This document shows positions 29,501-39,800 of a stretch of DNA of 64,000 bases, one piece after another. Position numbers and translations under genes: made by a program. Source of the DNA: Doryteuthis pealeii (lineage: Eukaryota; Mollusca; Cephalopoda; Myopsida; Loliginidae). The notes beneath the pieces were generated by a model. That model did no database searches. It was not told the origin of the DNA and saw only the letters and a list, made by a program, of their open reading frames with translations. The DNA lies in NCBI GenBank assembly GCA_023376005.1, contig CM042157.1, positions 57,179,202 through 57,243,201 on the forward strand. The letters are read 5' to 3'. Each line of letters opens with the position of its first letter. The first letter of the stretch is position 1.

Positions 29501-32500
29501 ATTACCAATTGATTTCTATGAAACCAGTTTTGATTTTTCCTAAGAATTTTCACTAATTCAGGTTGGATGTGAGAAGTAAGGGATTATAAATTATACTTAC
29601 CCAAAATTTCCTACAGTTTTTATAGTTTGTGAAATAACGCTCACATTTGTCCCGTTCATATCCATTGTCTTCAAGGCATTGGAAAGACATCAAAGATTCC
29701 TGAAAAAAAAAAAAAAAAAAAAAACTCATCAAAAGCATTGTTTTTTTTTTTAATTGTTGGTTAAATAATATAAAATAAGTCATTAGCAAATGTAGGTTAT
29801 ATGGTGAAAGAGATGAAACAGGTGATCACATAAGCAAATGCAGCAGACTGGTACAAAAGAATACAAGAGTAGGCATGATTGGGTAGGAAAGGTTATCCAC
29901 TGGGAATTGTGCAAGAGATTAAAATTTTATCCTACTGACAAATGGTATATGCACAAACCAAAATCTGTCAAAGAAAATGCGATGCATAAATTCTGAGACT
30001 TTGAGATACAAATGGACCACCGAATCCCATCTAGAAGACCTAACATAGTGTTAATTGATAAAAAGAAAAAAAATTGTAAATGGATTTTGCTATTCTATAG
30101 AGCAAAAGTAAAAGAAAGCAAAATGATTGACAAATACTTGGATCTTGTCAGAGAACTGAAAAGGCTGTGGAACATGAAAGTGATGGTGATACCAGTTGGA
30201 ACCCTTGGAATGGTTCCCAAAGGCATGGGAAAGAGACTGAGGGAATTGGAGATCAGAGGAAGAACTGAGACAACCCAGATCATTGCAGTGTTAAAATCAG
30301 CAGGAATATTTATAACAAATATATCTGTATATTTTGTTCATCTACTTTTCAATTCAGTTAAACAAAATAGATCAGATTTTAGACATTATTTTTTGTTTAT
30401 TTCTAATGTAAGACTTTTCAAATTCAAAAGAAGTATTTTGTTAAACAAACACCAGAATATGAGTCAAAGTAAAAAAAATATGTATATAAGGGAGGTAATT
30501 CAGTGCAACACTTGTTCTGAACCTTTAAAGCTCCGATACCCAAATATTAACAAGACGGTGTAAAACATTTTATATGAAACTGAAAATGATATAAATATTT
30601 ACGCCGACACGAAAGTAAAAGTGCACTTTATAAATGAAATGCAAATTAGTAAATTCACCCCCTGTGGATCTTATGCTTTTATTTACCTTGCCAAAATGTT
30701 AGCCCCCCTCCACTGGACCACTTTGAGGGACCCTGGTAACCCAAGCCAAATTTTAACAAAACGTAAACATTGGTTAGAGAGCAATTTATGGTGTTTTAAA
30801 ACTTTAAGATAAATAATATTTAAACTTGTATTATTTTAGTTTTTCGGGCTGTTGTCCTCATCTTTACTGTGAAATACACGTACACAAAGTTTAGAGCATT
30901 ATTCCAGTGCTCCATGGGGTAGATTGTTCTCATTCCGTTACAAGTGTTAAGATTTTGTTTATCCGTATTGATTTAACTTTGGAAATCATTTTGAATAATT
31001 TGCCTGAATTATAATTTGCATAATTTGACTGTCAATACCTAAGTAAAGAAGACCGAAGGGTACATCGACCGAAACGTTTTGTGTGTGACAACAGTCAGAA
31101 AAATCAAGATAATTGTCAAGCGTCGTCGCAAAATTCACAAAATTTATATTTAAATTTGTTTATTTTTTTAACAATTTTTTGTTTTAATTTTCAAATTAGT
31201 TTTGTTAAATTTGAAACTTGAAACACGTTTTAGTTTACTTGCCTGTGTCATTAAAATGTAGAAATTGTAACATAGGTCCATAATTTAGAAAGGAGGGAAG
31301 ATTTATTATTGATTAACATTCTATAGTTATCTCCATTATATCGAAAATTTGAATGAATTAAAATTTTTAAAAAAATCAGCGCAGATGTTGACCCCAGAAA
31401 TTCATTCAGTTGAAAGTTCAATTGAAAATAACTTGATTCTCTAAATTAGGTGCATTGCTCTAGTAAAAACCACGCTATGGCGTATCTTTTTTGCTAGGTT
31501 ACAATTATACACAGAAAAAATGATAAATTTTAGTAAAAATATTTTTAAAAAATTATATTTAAATTTGATAGATAACCCAAACCGTAATATTACGTAAGTA
31601 CAGGGTGGCCCGAAAGTCGTGTTACCCCTATAATATTGTTTTAACATGTATTATTTTTTATTCTAATAATATAATGAATAGGTTATGTACTTAATCTATT
31701 TCTATTTTAAAAAATCTGTAAAAATTAAATTATTTTACAGAATTTTGAGTGGTATTATTATTATTACCATCATATTATGTAATTATTTTACCTCTAAAAA
31801 TGCAGGGGGTGACAAGACTTTCAGATCAACCCGTATTGTTGTGTTGTGTTTTATAAGTAAAACAATATTTAAACTTGTTTATTCTTTAACAATTTGGTTT
31901 TAAAAAATAGTTTTGCTAATTTTGTTAAGTCTCAAAGAATAATATTGAATTACTGGAGGCCAGTCATAGTTTCCTTGACTGTGGGTCCCGGCATGACAAT
32001 AAAAAAAATTAAAGAAATAACTAGACAACCCATTATGATAGACAAAATTAATATTTTATTAAAAGAATAATTTTTAAAATAAATTATTCAATGTCATTAG
32101 AGTCGGGGGTTAGTTCGAATGTTTGACTATAAAATGCGAAATAAAACAAAACTACAACTAAGTTCATTGTAAACTTTACAAGGATTGAACATTTTTCCTC
32201 GGGTCCTCAATAATACCAAAGTCATTATTCACTATTCTAAAGTGTTTATTTCGGTGTTACATTGCTGATATCATTAATTCTTAATTTATTTAATCGATGT
32301 AAATCAGTAAATACTCGATGTTCCCTTAATTCGGAACTTAAGAATAAAATACACAAAGTATTTTACATTTTTGACCGGGGTCAAAACGCATAAAACCCAA
32401 AGAACCAAACAGGATATTCCTTTGAATTGAAAAACCATTTTATCGAAATTCAAATACTTATTTAATTTTTTAGGATCTTTGAAGAATTCAAGATTTTTAG

Positions 32501-32714
32501 AGATAGAGAGAAAATGTTAACGATTAATTAATCTTGTTTAATTACATATACAAGAAAACAAAACAAACAAAAAACTTACACGAACGCATGGGTTTGTATC
32601 ATCGTTGTGTATTTTAGTAGAAGGAATATCTTTCTTCTTTTTGTCACCCTTAGGTTTCATAAGCTTGGAGATTTCTGTTTTTAGTTCTTCTTCGGAGGAC
32701 CCTGAAGAAGACAT
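26453..32714 (-). CDS. CHCHD7: CHCHD7/COX23-type twin CX9C protein (three coding exons)
   Basis: Exons 32714-32580, 29699-29601 and 26557-26453 join in phase 0 at GT-AG borders to 112 codons. The product has a charged N-terminal part of about 40 residues, then a CHCH fold: NPC-x9-C across the first junction and KC-x9-C in exon 2 (KCERYFTNYKNC). The C-terminal part (KERKLAGITPHLPPFEER) matches the family's RR-x-G-I-x-P-x-x-P-x-x-x-ER tail. Family members are small soluble proteins oxidised by Mia40/CHCHD4 in the mitochondrial intermembrane space and linked to cytochrome c oxidase. The vertebrate protein is near 85 residues; the extra length here is N-terminal. The start is the first ATG in frame (32714), though the frame stays open further upstream. 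No stop or frameshift interrupts it. Introns of 2880 and 3043 bp contain transposon fragments. ATTAAA about 60 bases past the stop may be the polyadenylation signal. Confidence 0.85.
26925..27115 (-). mobile_element. Retroelement family F tail, minus copy
   Basis: AGTAAACAATTATAGCTTCG, ACAAATAATTTACA, GGGACTCTAACAGGTACTAC and CTAGATGCAGTTTAGTGTCC. Lies in intron 2 of the CHCHD7-like gene. Confidence 0.7.
27330..27420 (-). mobile_element. Retroelement family F, 5' fragment
   Basis: TCTTACCTCTCTGCAGAGGT, GCAGTCGTGGTATTCTATAG and CCCCAGCTGACAGGG match the start of the unit at 61921. Confidence 0.6.
27430..28175. other. Intronic stretch without recognised repeats
   Basis: Part of intron 2. CAGTGGAACCTTGGTTCTCG at 27440-27459 and the complement-like GAGAACTGAGATTCCACTGC at 27958-27977 form an inverted pair about 500 bp apart and resemble the ends of a Tc1/mariner-type MITE; the interior is not recognisable. 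Confidence 0.5.
28180..28990 (-). pseudogene. Non-LTR reverse transcriptase pseudogene, C-terminal part
   Basis: Minus-strand frames, broken by several shifts, give LLFVDLSRTFDSIHRGKMEQ (the FADDSKAFD-type RT block), GIMLLYK, SLESF(K) and, further on, TDELISDILLW and YIHQLCADTG, in the order of a LINE reverse transcriptase and its C-terminal region. No complete frame. It lies inside intron 2 of the CHCHD7-like gene, same strand. Confidence 0.78.
29036..29289. mobile_element. Foldback element between two inverted LINE pieces
   Basis: Arms of about 107 bp (TGGTTGGCCATTTTCATTTC inverted at the other end) with a 40-base centre near 29145-29185. Few mismatches between arms. It lies exactly between LINE pieces of opposite orientation. 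Confidence 0.85.
29290..29540 (+). pseudogene. Reverse transcriptase fragment, inverted duplicate
   Basis: The plus frame gives MLLYKDMEAMVLSSEGDTDF and GVLQGNTLAP (RT block with the LQG motif), nearly identical at DNA level to the complement of 28610-28815. This copy is open for 77 codons but then diverges. Confidence 0.75.
29601..29699 (-). CDS. CHCHD7: CHCHD7-like exon 2
   Basis: 33 codons, ESLMSFQCLEDNGYERDK then CERYFTNYKNCRKFW, between a T-rich TTTTCAG acceptor and a TGG|GTAAGT donor. It holds three of the four CX9C cysteines. Confidence 0.88.
29800..30305 (+). pseudogene. LINE C-terminal fragment
   Basis: CSRLVQKNTR, then the frame from 30012 with RIPSRRPNIVLIDKKKK, KYLDLVRELKRLWNMKVMVI and KGMGKRLRELEIRGRTET. 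These are recognisable C-terminal blocks of a widespread invertebrate LINE protein. A stop and a frameshift lie near 29880-30000. The frame runs on to 30563 into unrelated DNA. Located in intron 1 of the CHCHD7-like gene. A second fragment of the same region is at 43080-43260. Confidence 0.72.
30306..30834. other. Intronic stretch
   Basis: It continues the open frame to 30563 without recognised homology; otherwise nothing seen. Confidence 0.35.
30835..31110 (+). mobile_element. Hammerhead-like inverted element, diverged copy
   Basis: GGCTGTTGTCCTCATCTTTA at the left and GAAGGGTACATCGACCGAAA at the right are the hallmarks of the family at 48335-48905 and 51165-51390. The core CTGAAGA is degraded to GTAAAGA. 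Confidence 0.5.
31111..31598. other. Intronic stretch with a small duplicated block
   Basis: TTTAAATTTGTTTATTTTTT followed by AACAATTT recurs at 31865-31900. No gene. Confidence 0.4.
31599..31835. mobile_element. Mariner-like MITE
   Basis: About 30-bp inverted ends, TACAGGGTGGCCCGAAAGTC at the left and a diverged complement (ACTTTCAGATCAACCCGTA) at the right, both bounded by TA. The CAGGGTGGCCCGAAAGTC end is typical of Tc1/mariner-type elements. No transposase. Confidence 0.65.
31840..32575. other. Intronic stretch near exon 1
   Basis: AT-rich, no recognised repeat. Confidence 0.35.
32580..32714 (-). CDS. CHCHD7: CHCHD7-like exon 1 (coding)
   Basis: 45 codons from MSSSGSSEEELK to TNPCVR, ending CGT|GTAAGT (donor on the minus strand). 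Lysine-rich centre (GDKKKKD). It carries the first Cys of the first CX9C. Upstream at about 32725, TTTTACAG could be a 3' splice site, so the 5' UTR may be split. Confidence 0.82.
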
Positions 32715-32779
32715 TTGGAAGGCCCTCTTTTTTTGGCTGTAAAATACAGCCAAGAGATGTTTACGCTTAGAGGTCAACA

Positions 32780-33440
32780 GTAAACATGTTTTCTGCTAGT
32801 TACCCCCCTTGAATTCGAACCTCGTTATTTAGCAACCTTTGCTTAGTTGTGGCGTATTTTTTTTTTTTTTTATTAATTTAGTTGATTTATTAGACTGAAT
32901 ATATAAAATAAAATAGAAATTATTAATTTTTAAATTAAATTAACGTTAGCTGAGACAGATTTTAACGGCATGTCAGCCTTTCTGGGGTTATTTTAAGCAA
33001 GTGCGTTCATTAGGTACCACCATTTTTCCCTGTGAAATTTACCCACCCCCTATATTTAACACAATAAAACTTGCATAAAGGTTGATGTTATCTTGAAAAT
33101 TGTTTGTCCATTCGAAAAAAGAAACATTAAACAAACTCCTTATCATTTCTTTTTTAAATTTCACCTTACGGAAATAATGAAAATTATAAACGAAAAACAA
33201 TATTTACATTTTTGCATCGTTAAATCAATTGAAATTAAACGTAGCCAAAAACAAGTTATGACTAGAGGCTTTTTTAAAATTTCTATGAAAAATCAATTAA
33301 TGGTCCGATTTTCACGAACATTTCCATAATTTCTGACCTTTTGATGAAAGTATGTCTGAAATAGTTTTTCCAAAAATATATTAGGGAAATATATTTTATT
33401 TCAAATATATTTTTTTCAAATTTCATCAAATAAAATGGGG
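32780..33440. other. Upstream region of the CHCHD7-like gene
   Basis: Probable promoter side of the minus-strand gene, but no TATA box or other element can be fixed. GATTTTAACGGCATGTCAGC near 32960 resembles the LINE/SINE tail complement. G-run at 33437-33447. Confidence 0.35.
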
Positions 33441-33444
33441 GGGG

Positions 33445-33815
33445 GGGCATTTTATTTTATGAAATTTGAAAAAAATGAAACGACAAAAAACGATTTTTAC
33501 TATTTTTTTTCTATAAAGATAAAAGTTTGAATAATTATATCAGATAATTTTTATAAGTTTCTATGTTAGAGTTTTTTTTAGTAAAAGAACCATGAATACA
33601 GAATTCTGCTAAAAAATATCAATAAAGAAACTGACCCTGTTATTAAAAAAACGGACTGTTTTACTTATTTTTCAAGATAATTGTGAGTAATTTTTCCCCG
33701 ATGGGATAATTTGATCTTTGAATTAACTGTTTTTCTTTGTAACAACTCTTTATGTTGGTTATTTCTTTTTTGTCAGATTTTTTTAAAAAGTTCAAAAGTA
33801 TTTACGTTTCTTCCT
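33445..33815 (+). repeat. Dispersed repeat, copy 2 (copy 1 at 3490-3770)
   Basis: The same ordered blocks as copy 1, with an inserted piece containing GATGGGATAATTTG around 33700. Confidence 0.75.
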
Positions 33816-34190
33816 TCAGTGATTCCTTGAGTCCTGATTGGCTGCTTGGTTTGTATGATGTTCTAAGGCTTCATAAATAACCTACCATTTTGCAGTAGTC
33901 TTTGCAGCAAACCAGGTTCGTATTAAGTTACGACCGCTTGCTGCCTTGTCTTACCAATTCGACGGTAATTGGAACCAGTAAGACTACTCTACAGAATTAT
34001 CTTTAAAACATGTTAAAAATCATTTTACCAGCACCTTCAGTAAGGGAGTGATATTAACAAAATTATTGATTGAGGAGGGGATTGATGCATGACATTATAA
34101 AACAATAAAATAAAAAATGTTGTTTTCACAATTTTGGGAAAAAATATATTATAAAAGAAACCTAATACTAAAATAATGAATGATTTAAAA
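33816..34190. other. Unassigned, partly LTR-like stretch
   Basis: TTCATAAATAACCTACC and a GC-richer part (33900-33990, CAGTAAGACTACTCTACAG) hint at a decayed LTR, but no partner copy is seen. Confidence 0.3.
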
Positions 34191-34194
34191 AACT

Positions 34195-34530
34195 TTTGCA
34201 TGAAGAAAGTCTTAGGAAGATTGACATACCAAGTTTGGTTTATCAACATACAAGAGGGCATATGATTGAAGTCTACAAATATACCCATGGATTTTATTCA
34301 ATGAACTCTGATCTACTAAACATTGCTCAAAATATCAATACCAGGGGTCATAAATTAAAACTCTTAAAAAATTGTGTAAAGCAAATGCAAGACAAAATTA
34401 TTTTAGTAACAGAGTGGTGAATACATGGAATAAACTACCATCATCAATAGTGAATGCCCCATTCTAAACTCCTTTAAGGCAATGTTAGATAATGGAAAGA
34501 GTATAAATATTCTGTGGAATTAAGATGAAT
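34195..34530 (+). pseudogene. CR1-type LINE reverse transcriptase C-terminal remnant
   Basis: DIPSLVYQHTRGHMIEVYKY, then HGFYSMNSDLL and NTRGHKLKLLKN; after a frameshift, FSNRVVNTWNKLPSSIVNAP and LNSFKAMLDN. This order (R-L-RGD-ME-YK ... R-x-G-H ... NR-V-xxWN-LP-xVV) is the end of CR1/Jockey-like LINE ORF2. It ends about where an (ATT)n run begins. Confidence 0.75.
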
Positions 34531-34594
34531 GTTTATAAGGAACAGCTGACAGGTCTTAGACCTAATATACTAGCTGAAAAAAGATATTATCATA

Positions 34595-34597
34595 TTA

Positions 34598-34637
<40 letters not shown>
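34595..34637. repeat. (ATT)n microsatellite
   Basis: About 13 ATT units, probably grown from the tail of the LINE before it. Confidence 0.9.
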
Positions 34638-34638
<1 letters not shown>

Positions 34639-34739
34639 TTTACTGTAGTAAATACCGAAAATCTTATTAAAATCTGATAATTAGCTGATTTTTGAGGAAT
34701 TAAAAAACACAACAAAAATTATACAGGTCTGTGAATTTG

Positions 34740-35745
34740 TACATCAGTAAGTATTCCTATATGATAATTTGCAAATAGATCTATTTGTCCTATAAATAGG
34801 ACCCTAACAGTTCAAAGCTCTCCCAAATGAAAGTTCCATTTTTTTCAGCTGAAACCCATGCAATAGATCTAGAACTTGACATAATCTATGAAAATAACCA
34901 CAAAAAATATATCATCTTCTCAGACTAGCTCTCTGTCCTACTATCATTAAGAAATAAAAAACTGGAAAACCCTCTCATCATTAAGCTCCTGAATAGATTA
35001 GACTTGATGTCTAATTCTAAGGAGATTATGATATGCTGGATTCCAAGTCATATAGGAGTGAGGGGAAATGAAAGAGCAGACTCCGCAGCTAAATCGGCTC
35101 TAGATTTGATCCCCGACAATTTCAAGATACCATATACTGATTTGAAACCTAAAATCAATAGATTCCTTCATACAAAATGGCAACAACACTGGAATAACAT
35201 CCACAATAAACTCTTCCTAATCAAACCCACTTTGGGAGGCTGGAGACAAACTTTAAGGAAGTCTAGAAAGGAACAAGTCATTGTATCTCGATTACACATT
35301 GGTCATACAAGACTAACACACTCCAATATACTCAAACAAGAACAATAACCACAATGTGGGACATGTCAAACACCTTTGACAGATAAACACTTATTCATGG
35401 AATGTAGGTTTTTTGCTCACATCAGAAACCGTTATTTTAAAGCAAACAATATGAAAAATCTGTTTGAAAATGTCAACATGGAAGATATTCTTTCTTTTTT
35501 GAGAGAAATAAAATTATACCATAGAATATAGATATGAAACAAATCAATACCATACAACATAATCCCCAATAATGCTAACACATTTTTAAAACCAATTACT
35601 AAAAAGTATAAATATAAATACACAATATGTATAACTTCCTAACCGCTAGGCATGACATAACCCCAGACGGGTTGATATGCTGTTAAAATCAATAAACAAA
35701 CAAACAAACAGTGGACCTGGGAGTAATGGCAATGAGTGAGACAGA
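34740..35745 (-). mobile_element. Retroelement family F tail split by the LINE
   Basis: Left ATAAATAGGACCCTAACAG and right GTGGACCTGGGAGTAATGGC match the family; about 20 bases are lost at the junction. Confidence 0.6.
34811..35710 (+). pseudogene. RNase H-bearing LINE, 3' end, pseudogene
   Basis: Frame with two stops: AETHAIDLELD (active-site Glu), YIIFSD (active-site Asp), then the clean 114-codon frame from 35004 with CWIPSHIGVRGNERADSAAK (third active-site region), and a Cys-rich end QCGTCQTPLTDKHLFMEC (CxxC-x8-H-x4-C). The 3' UTR ends GGTTGATATGCTGTTAAAAT and (CAAA)n. This is the RNase H domain of an I/Jockey-group LINE, 5'-truncated. It is inserted into a family F tail: the F sequence breaks at 34810 and resumes at 35711 with GTGGACCTGGGAGTAATGGC. 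Confidence 0.85.
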
Positions 35746-36590
35746 AATTTTTAAAAAAAGAAGGAAAGTTTAATAAAATGTCATTTCGCATAATTAGTAT
35801 TTATCTCCCTCCCACAAAAGAAGAAATGTGATAGGGTCAATTTTTTAAATTGGGGCTCCCACATGTATATGTTGGTAGGGATAAAAAGAAATTGTCAGTC
35901 CTGTCATCAGTTTTTTTCGTGATTAAAATAAAATAAGATAAGATAAGAAGTAGATTTAAAAAATAGAATATAATTTAAAAAATAAATAAAAATAAAAAGT
36001 AAAATGATAAGATAGAATAAAGAATATAAATTTACATTTTTCCCATCATGCAATTGGTCACTTGATCCCTGGGTTTCAAATTTCCTGTCAAGGTCCATGC
36101 TCTCTCTTTGTTTTTTTTTCTGCTTGTTAAGAGAAAATGATGGTTGGTTGTAATATCATCGCCTCTGTGGTTAAGTGAGAATACGGTCAGAGAAAAAGAA
36201 AAGAAGGAAAATAGAATATGTTAGGTCCAGGTGTATGTATATGGGTTGGTATGTGTCCATAGGGAGACAAAAGATTAGTTAGAAAGGGTTCAGGAAGGCC
36301 ATAAGGCATGTTCGGCCACCTTGAAGTGAAAGTCGCTTAAAGATAATATCTTTAAGTGGCTAGTTTTAAGAGAAATGCTTCTTGAAAAAGTTAATGGTTG
36401 GGAAATGGGTGTCCAATATTCTAAAAATAAATTAATGTGTGCAATTTTAGGAGAGATTGGAGTCTTAATTCTGCCTAGAAAAAGGGTAGTACCAGTTTCT
36501 GGGTGGTCTAATCTATGGGGGTGTGGATGGGAGAATTCTGTATATATTCAGCTGGCTCATGGCTCAAAGACAGTTTCAGACTGTTATATA
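35746..36590. other. Unassigned stretch
   Basis: A purine-rich middle part (35920-36020) and a 90-codon frame (36375-36647) that overlaps the LTR start and has no recognised domain. Confidence 0.35.
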
Positions 36591-36591
36591 C

Positions 36592-37429
36592 AGAAATATA
36601 GATATCTCCCTAAGTCACCAAATTCATCCGCCCACACACCACAATGAAGAGAATCCCAACCAGATGTAAATGGGACGAGACACTAATTCAAGTGACGAAT
36701 TTTCGTCTCTGTGCAGGCAGGCCGCGCATCCTAGAAACAAAAAAAAATGATATTTGGATTTCCGACCAATAAAAAATAAAAATAAAAAACGTCCCCCCCC
36801 CCCAAATCGTTGAAGGGCCCTTTTGGAGCCTATCCCTGGCTTTAAATAAGGCAGACTTAACACCACGAGATGCAGTAGTTCACATGCGATTGTACAAGGA
36901 AGGTCGTCTCGTCCCAACCCAAATCAAGGGAACATCAGCAGTGCCGCCGCCGGCCTCACGCATCCCCGAAACACGAAACCTTATACCCCAAGTCACGAAA
37001 CCCTACCACCAGTTCATCAACCGACGAGCAACACACACCCTTCCCCTCTCCTGCTGCCATCCTGACTGACCACCGACTCTCAACCAGCTACGACTACGAA
37101 ACATTGGTCATTCCGTCCACATCAACCCACTACGACTACCATCGCCGAGCACCATCTGCTTACTTCACCACCTCCACTACAACTAGCTCGATCACCTTAC
37201 ACCAAGCCTACTACAACTAAATCAGAACGGGACCCTTCACGGACTTCATCATCATCATACATCGCAGCTATCACCGATACCAGACTCCTCTCTCTCTCTC
37301 TTAAATTCACTTTCAGCTTTTCGTCGCCCTTCATGTTCCTTTCTTTCAATACAATTTATTAAACTTAAAAATCTGTGTTTGTCTTTTCCTTGGCTACCAT
37401 ACACTTCTTACGTAACACTGTTTATAACA
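36592..37429 (+). mobile_element. LTR of a Ty3/Gypsy-like relic, upstream copy
   Basis: It starts TGTTATATACAGAAATATAG and ends TGTTTATAACA. A second copy at 41593-42357 shares both ends and the right half (TTAAATTCACTTTCAGCTTTT, CGTCGCC, ATACAATTTA, TGTTTATAACA). It contains an extra segment with a C-run at 36794. No matching target duplication at its borders. Confidence 0.68.
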
Positions 37430-37796
37430 AAACCGGCTGTTGGAGTGAGTGCCTCGTACAGTGGGCAGTTGATAGATAGAAAATAAGTAAAGTCCCATGT
37501 GATAGGAAGTCAGTCAGATTTGTAGTTATCCTTGCAGCTGACTTAAGAGAACTTCTGTCCAACTGACGGCATATAGTTAAGTGCCCTCTGCTCCATCACA
37601 AACTTCACAAAGTGTCACACCTTCCTCCTCCATTAATGTCCTGTCATCAAACTTTGTGTTGTGTTTTTTTATCCTTGTGAACCTGTGTCAAGCTCATACC
37701 CTTCAAATTGGCCAGCACAGAATATATGTGGGGTCTTCGACATTGTGCAATGAAGGTGTGCGAGTGCAGTCAGGGTATTATCACACCACAAATGGT
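37430..37796. other. Possible internal region of the Gypsy relic
   Basis: No primer binding site is obvious after the LTR end, and no gag domain is recognised. Confidence 0.35.
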
Positions 37797-37798
37797 AG

Positions 37799-38030
37799 TA
37801 AGTAAAGTCGTCGGGGCGACCTAATGTCGGTATCAACCAATCAGCGAGGGAGTCTATCCCTTTTCACTAGCGCTAGACCAAGGAAATTGTTTTGAGTGTC
37901 TGAGGCGAAGTGCCACTCCTACCATCAGCTTCTCACTTTACCGCACCTATCCATGTGCTACTCATACGCTGAGTTGGCAAGGGCTGGAATCGAACAAGGA
38001 ACTTTCTACCGACTGAGCTAACCCAGCCCT
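37799..38030 (-). mobile_element. SINE family D, minus copy
   Basis: The complement runs from GGGCTGGGTTAGCTCAGTCG (box A) and GTTCGATTCCAGCCC (box B) to GGGATAGACTCCCTCGCTGA and a GACTTTACTTA tail. One of the best preserved copies; a short deletion lies between boxes A and B. Confidence 0.85.
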
Positions 38031-38194
38031 TGTACAAATATATATAAGAACAAATCATGACAAAGTGCCTACAAGGATACTTTATTGTCTGAGCAAATTT
38101 AATAAAAGAAGACTACAAAACAGGATAGAAGCTATACAAAATAGGGTGAAACATTCTATAGGCTTTTGGGTAAGTAAAGTCTTTACTTTAAAGT

Positions 38195-38926
38195 GGTGGT
38201 CCCCTTTCGAGAGTTACTGCGTACAAAGAACCGAAAGTTCTATTGGGATGAAACACTTGAACGCATATTTAGAGAGTCAAAGTGAGCAATCGTGCAGAAG
38301 ATGGAGAACGGTGTCAAGACGTTTGAAATTAACAGAACAACGGGCTTGGCAACAGACTACAGCAAGACTGGAATCAGCTACTTCTTATTCCAGAAGCATA
38401 GCAACTGCTCTAGCAAAGCAGGCATGAGTTGCGGGGATGGTCACTGGAAACTCATTCTGGCTGGATCTCACTTTACCAATGATGTAGAATCGCGCTACTC
38501 ACCAATTGAGGGAGAAGCTTTGGCCCTCGTCTAAGGACTGGAGTCCTGCCGAATGTTTCTACTGGGGTGCCCTGATTTGCTGGTGACGGTGGATCACCAA
38601 CCACTAACAAAAATATTCTCAGATCAGGCCCTTGAAAACATAAATTTAAGTTTAATTTAGAGAACTTGTGGGAATGCTTCAATGCACCAACACTGGTACA
38701 ACAAGAATGGATGCAAATGCCCCTAGATTATGGTACGGGTTACCCAGCCCACATGATTGACAATGGGGTCAAAGTAGCGTTTTCATCAATGTATGACAGC
38801 GACCCCTGGCTGAAGGCTATTATTTGGGAGAGGATCGTCGCTGCGGCAGCCACAGATGAAGAATGCCGGGTCTTAGCAGGCTTCCCAAAGTCATGTAACG
38901 AGCTCCCATCCATAGCTCGTGTTTGA
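38195..38926 (+). pseudogene. Ty3/Gypsy RT-RNase H pseudogene
   Basis: Broken frames give FRELLRTKNRKFYWDETLER (end of RT, connection), then TTGLATDYSKTGISYFLFQK (RNase H start with catalytic Asp), SRYSPIEGEALALV (catalytic Glu), LLVTVDHQPLTKIFSD (catalytic Asp in VTVDH) and a tail with AAAATDEECRVLAGFPKS before the integrase. Stop codons at least at the junctions before AIVQ and GLES, plus an internal deletion after about 38655. It lies between the two related LTRs and in the same orientation. Confidence 0.85.
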
Positions 38927-39329
38927 CAATCACTCGAATACTCAGGAGCATACAAACCATGATGACCACGTCAGTTCACCCTGTGGTCACGGGGGGGGGG
39001 GTGCATGTATAAGTAGTGAACCCCCCCCTTGTGTGTAGTCTGAATAGACTGATCTGCCTTTGGGAGAATGGATATAAATAACCTGCCGGTAAGCGGCCAT
39101 TGGCAATCTGTTGACCGACGTTTAAACTGCTGACCATGTCTTCCGTACTTTATAGTTATTATGTTATGGTGGTTATAATGAGTGGATATATATATATATA
39201 TTGGTAATTACAACAAACACATAATACGGTCACATATATTAAGACAGAAAAACTAATGACTCATAAATTCAACAAGTAATATGTGTATTAAAACAAATAG
39301 ATTACAGTAGTCAAAAATACTGATCCAAG

Positions 39330-39800
39330 TCTGGCAGAATATATTAAGAATATCGTCCCTTGTCTGCGAGCCTCTGTTTCAAACCAACCAATCATGAGTC
39401 AGCATACTTTAGCGCCAAACTCAAAAGTGCAGACTCATTCCAGCTCTTCTGCAACAGCAACGAAAGGAATCGGACCGTACAAAGTCGCTCCTACTATTAC
39501 AACAGATCGAGTCGGACGCATTCAGAAGTCCATATATAAATTATAAACAGAAGACCGTAGCAAGGGGCTCCGTCAATACCCCACAGCGAAGTGACATTAT
39601 ATAATATTATATACATATTACATATTGCATACACATTATATACATATTATTATTTGTCTGCAAACGAGACTAAAGTTTGCAAACTACAGTCTTTTATTCT
39701 TATCTTGTCGTTGTTTTCTTCAACTGCCACATTTGCGGTTAACCAGTCAAACCTAGGAATATTGCCGCTGTGTTACTTTTCTTACAAATATGCTTTTTTA
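39330..39800 (+). mobile_element. LTR-like repeat, copy 1
   Basis: GCGAGCCTCTGTTTCAAACC, CAACCAATCATGAGTCAGCA, CCGTAGCAAGGGGCTCCG, a TATATAAATTATAAACAG box, AAGTTTGCAA and TCTTTTATTC are shared in order with 42420-42900. The arrangement (TATA box, then AATAAAG or TTTTATT) is LTR-like. No target duplication found. Confidence 0.55.
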
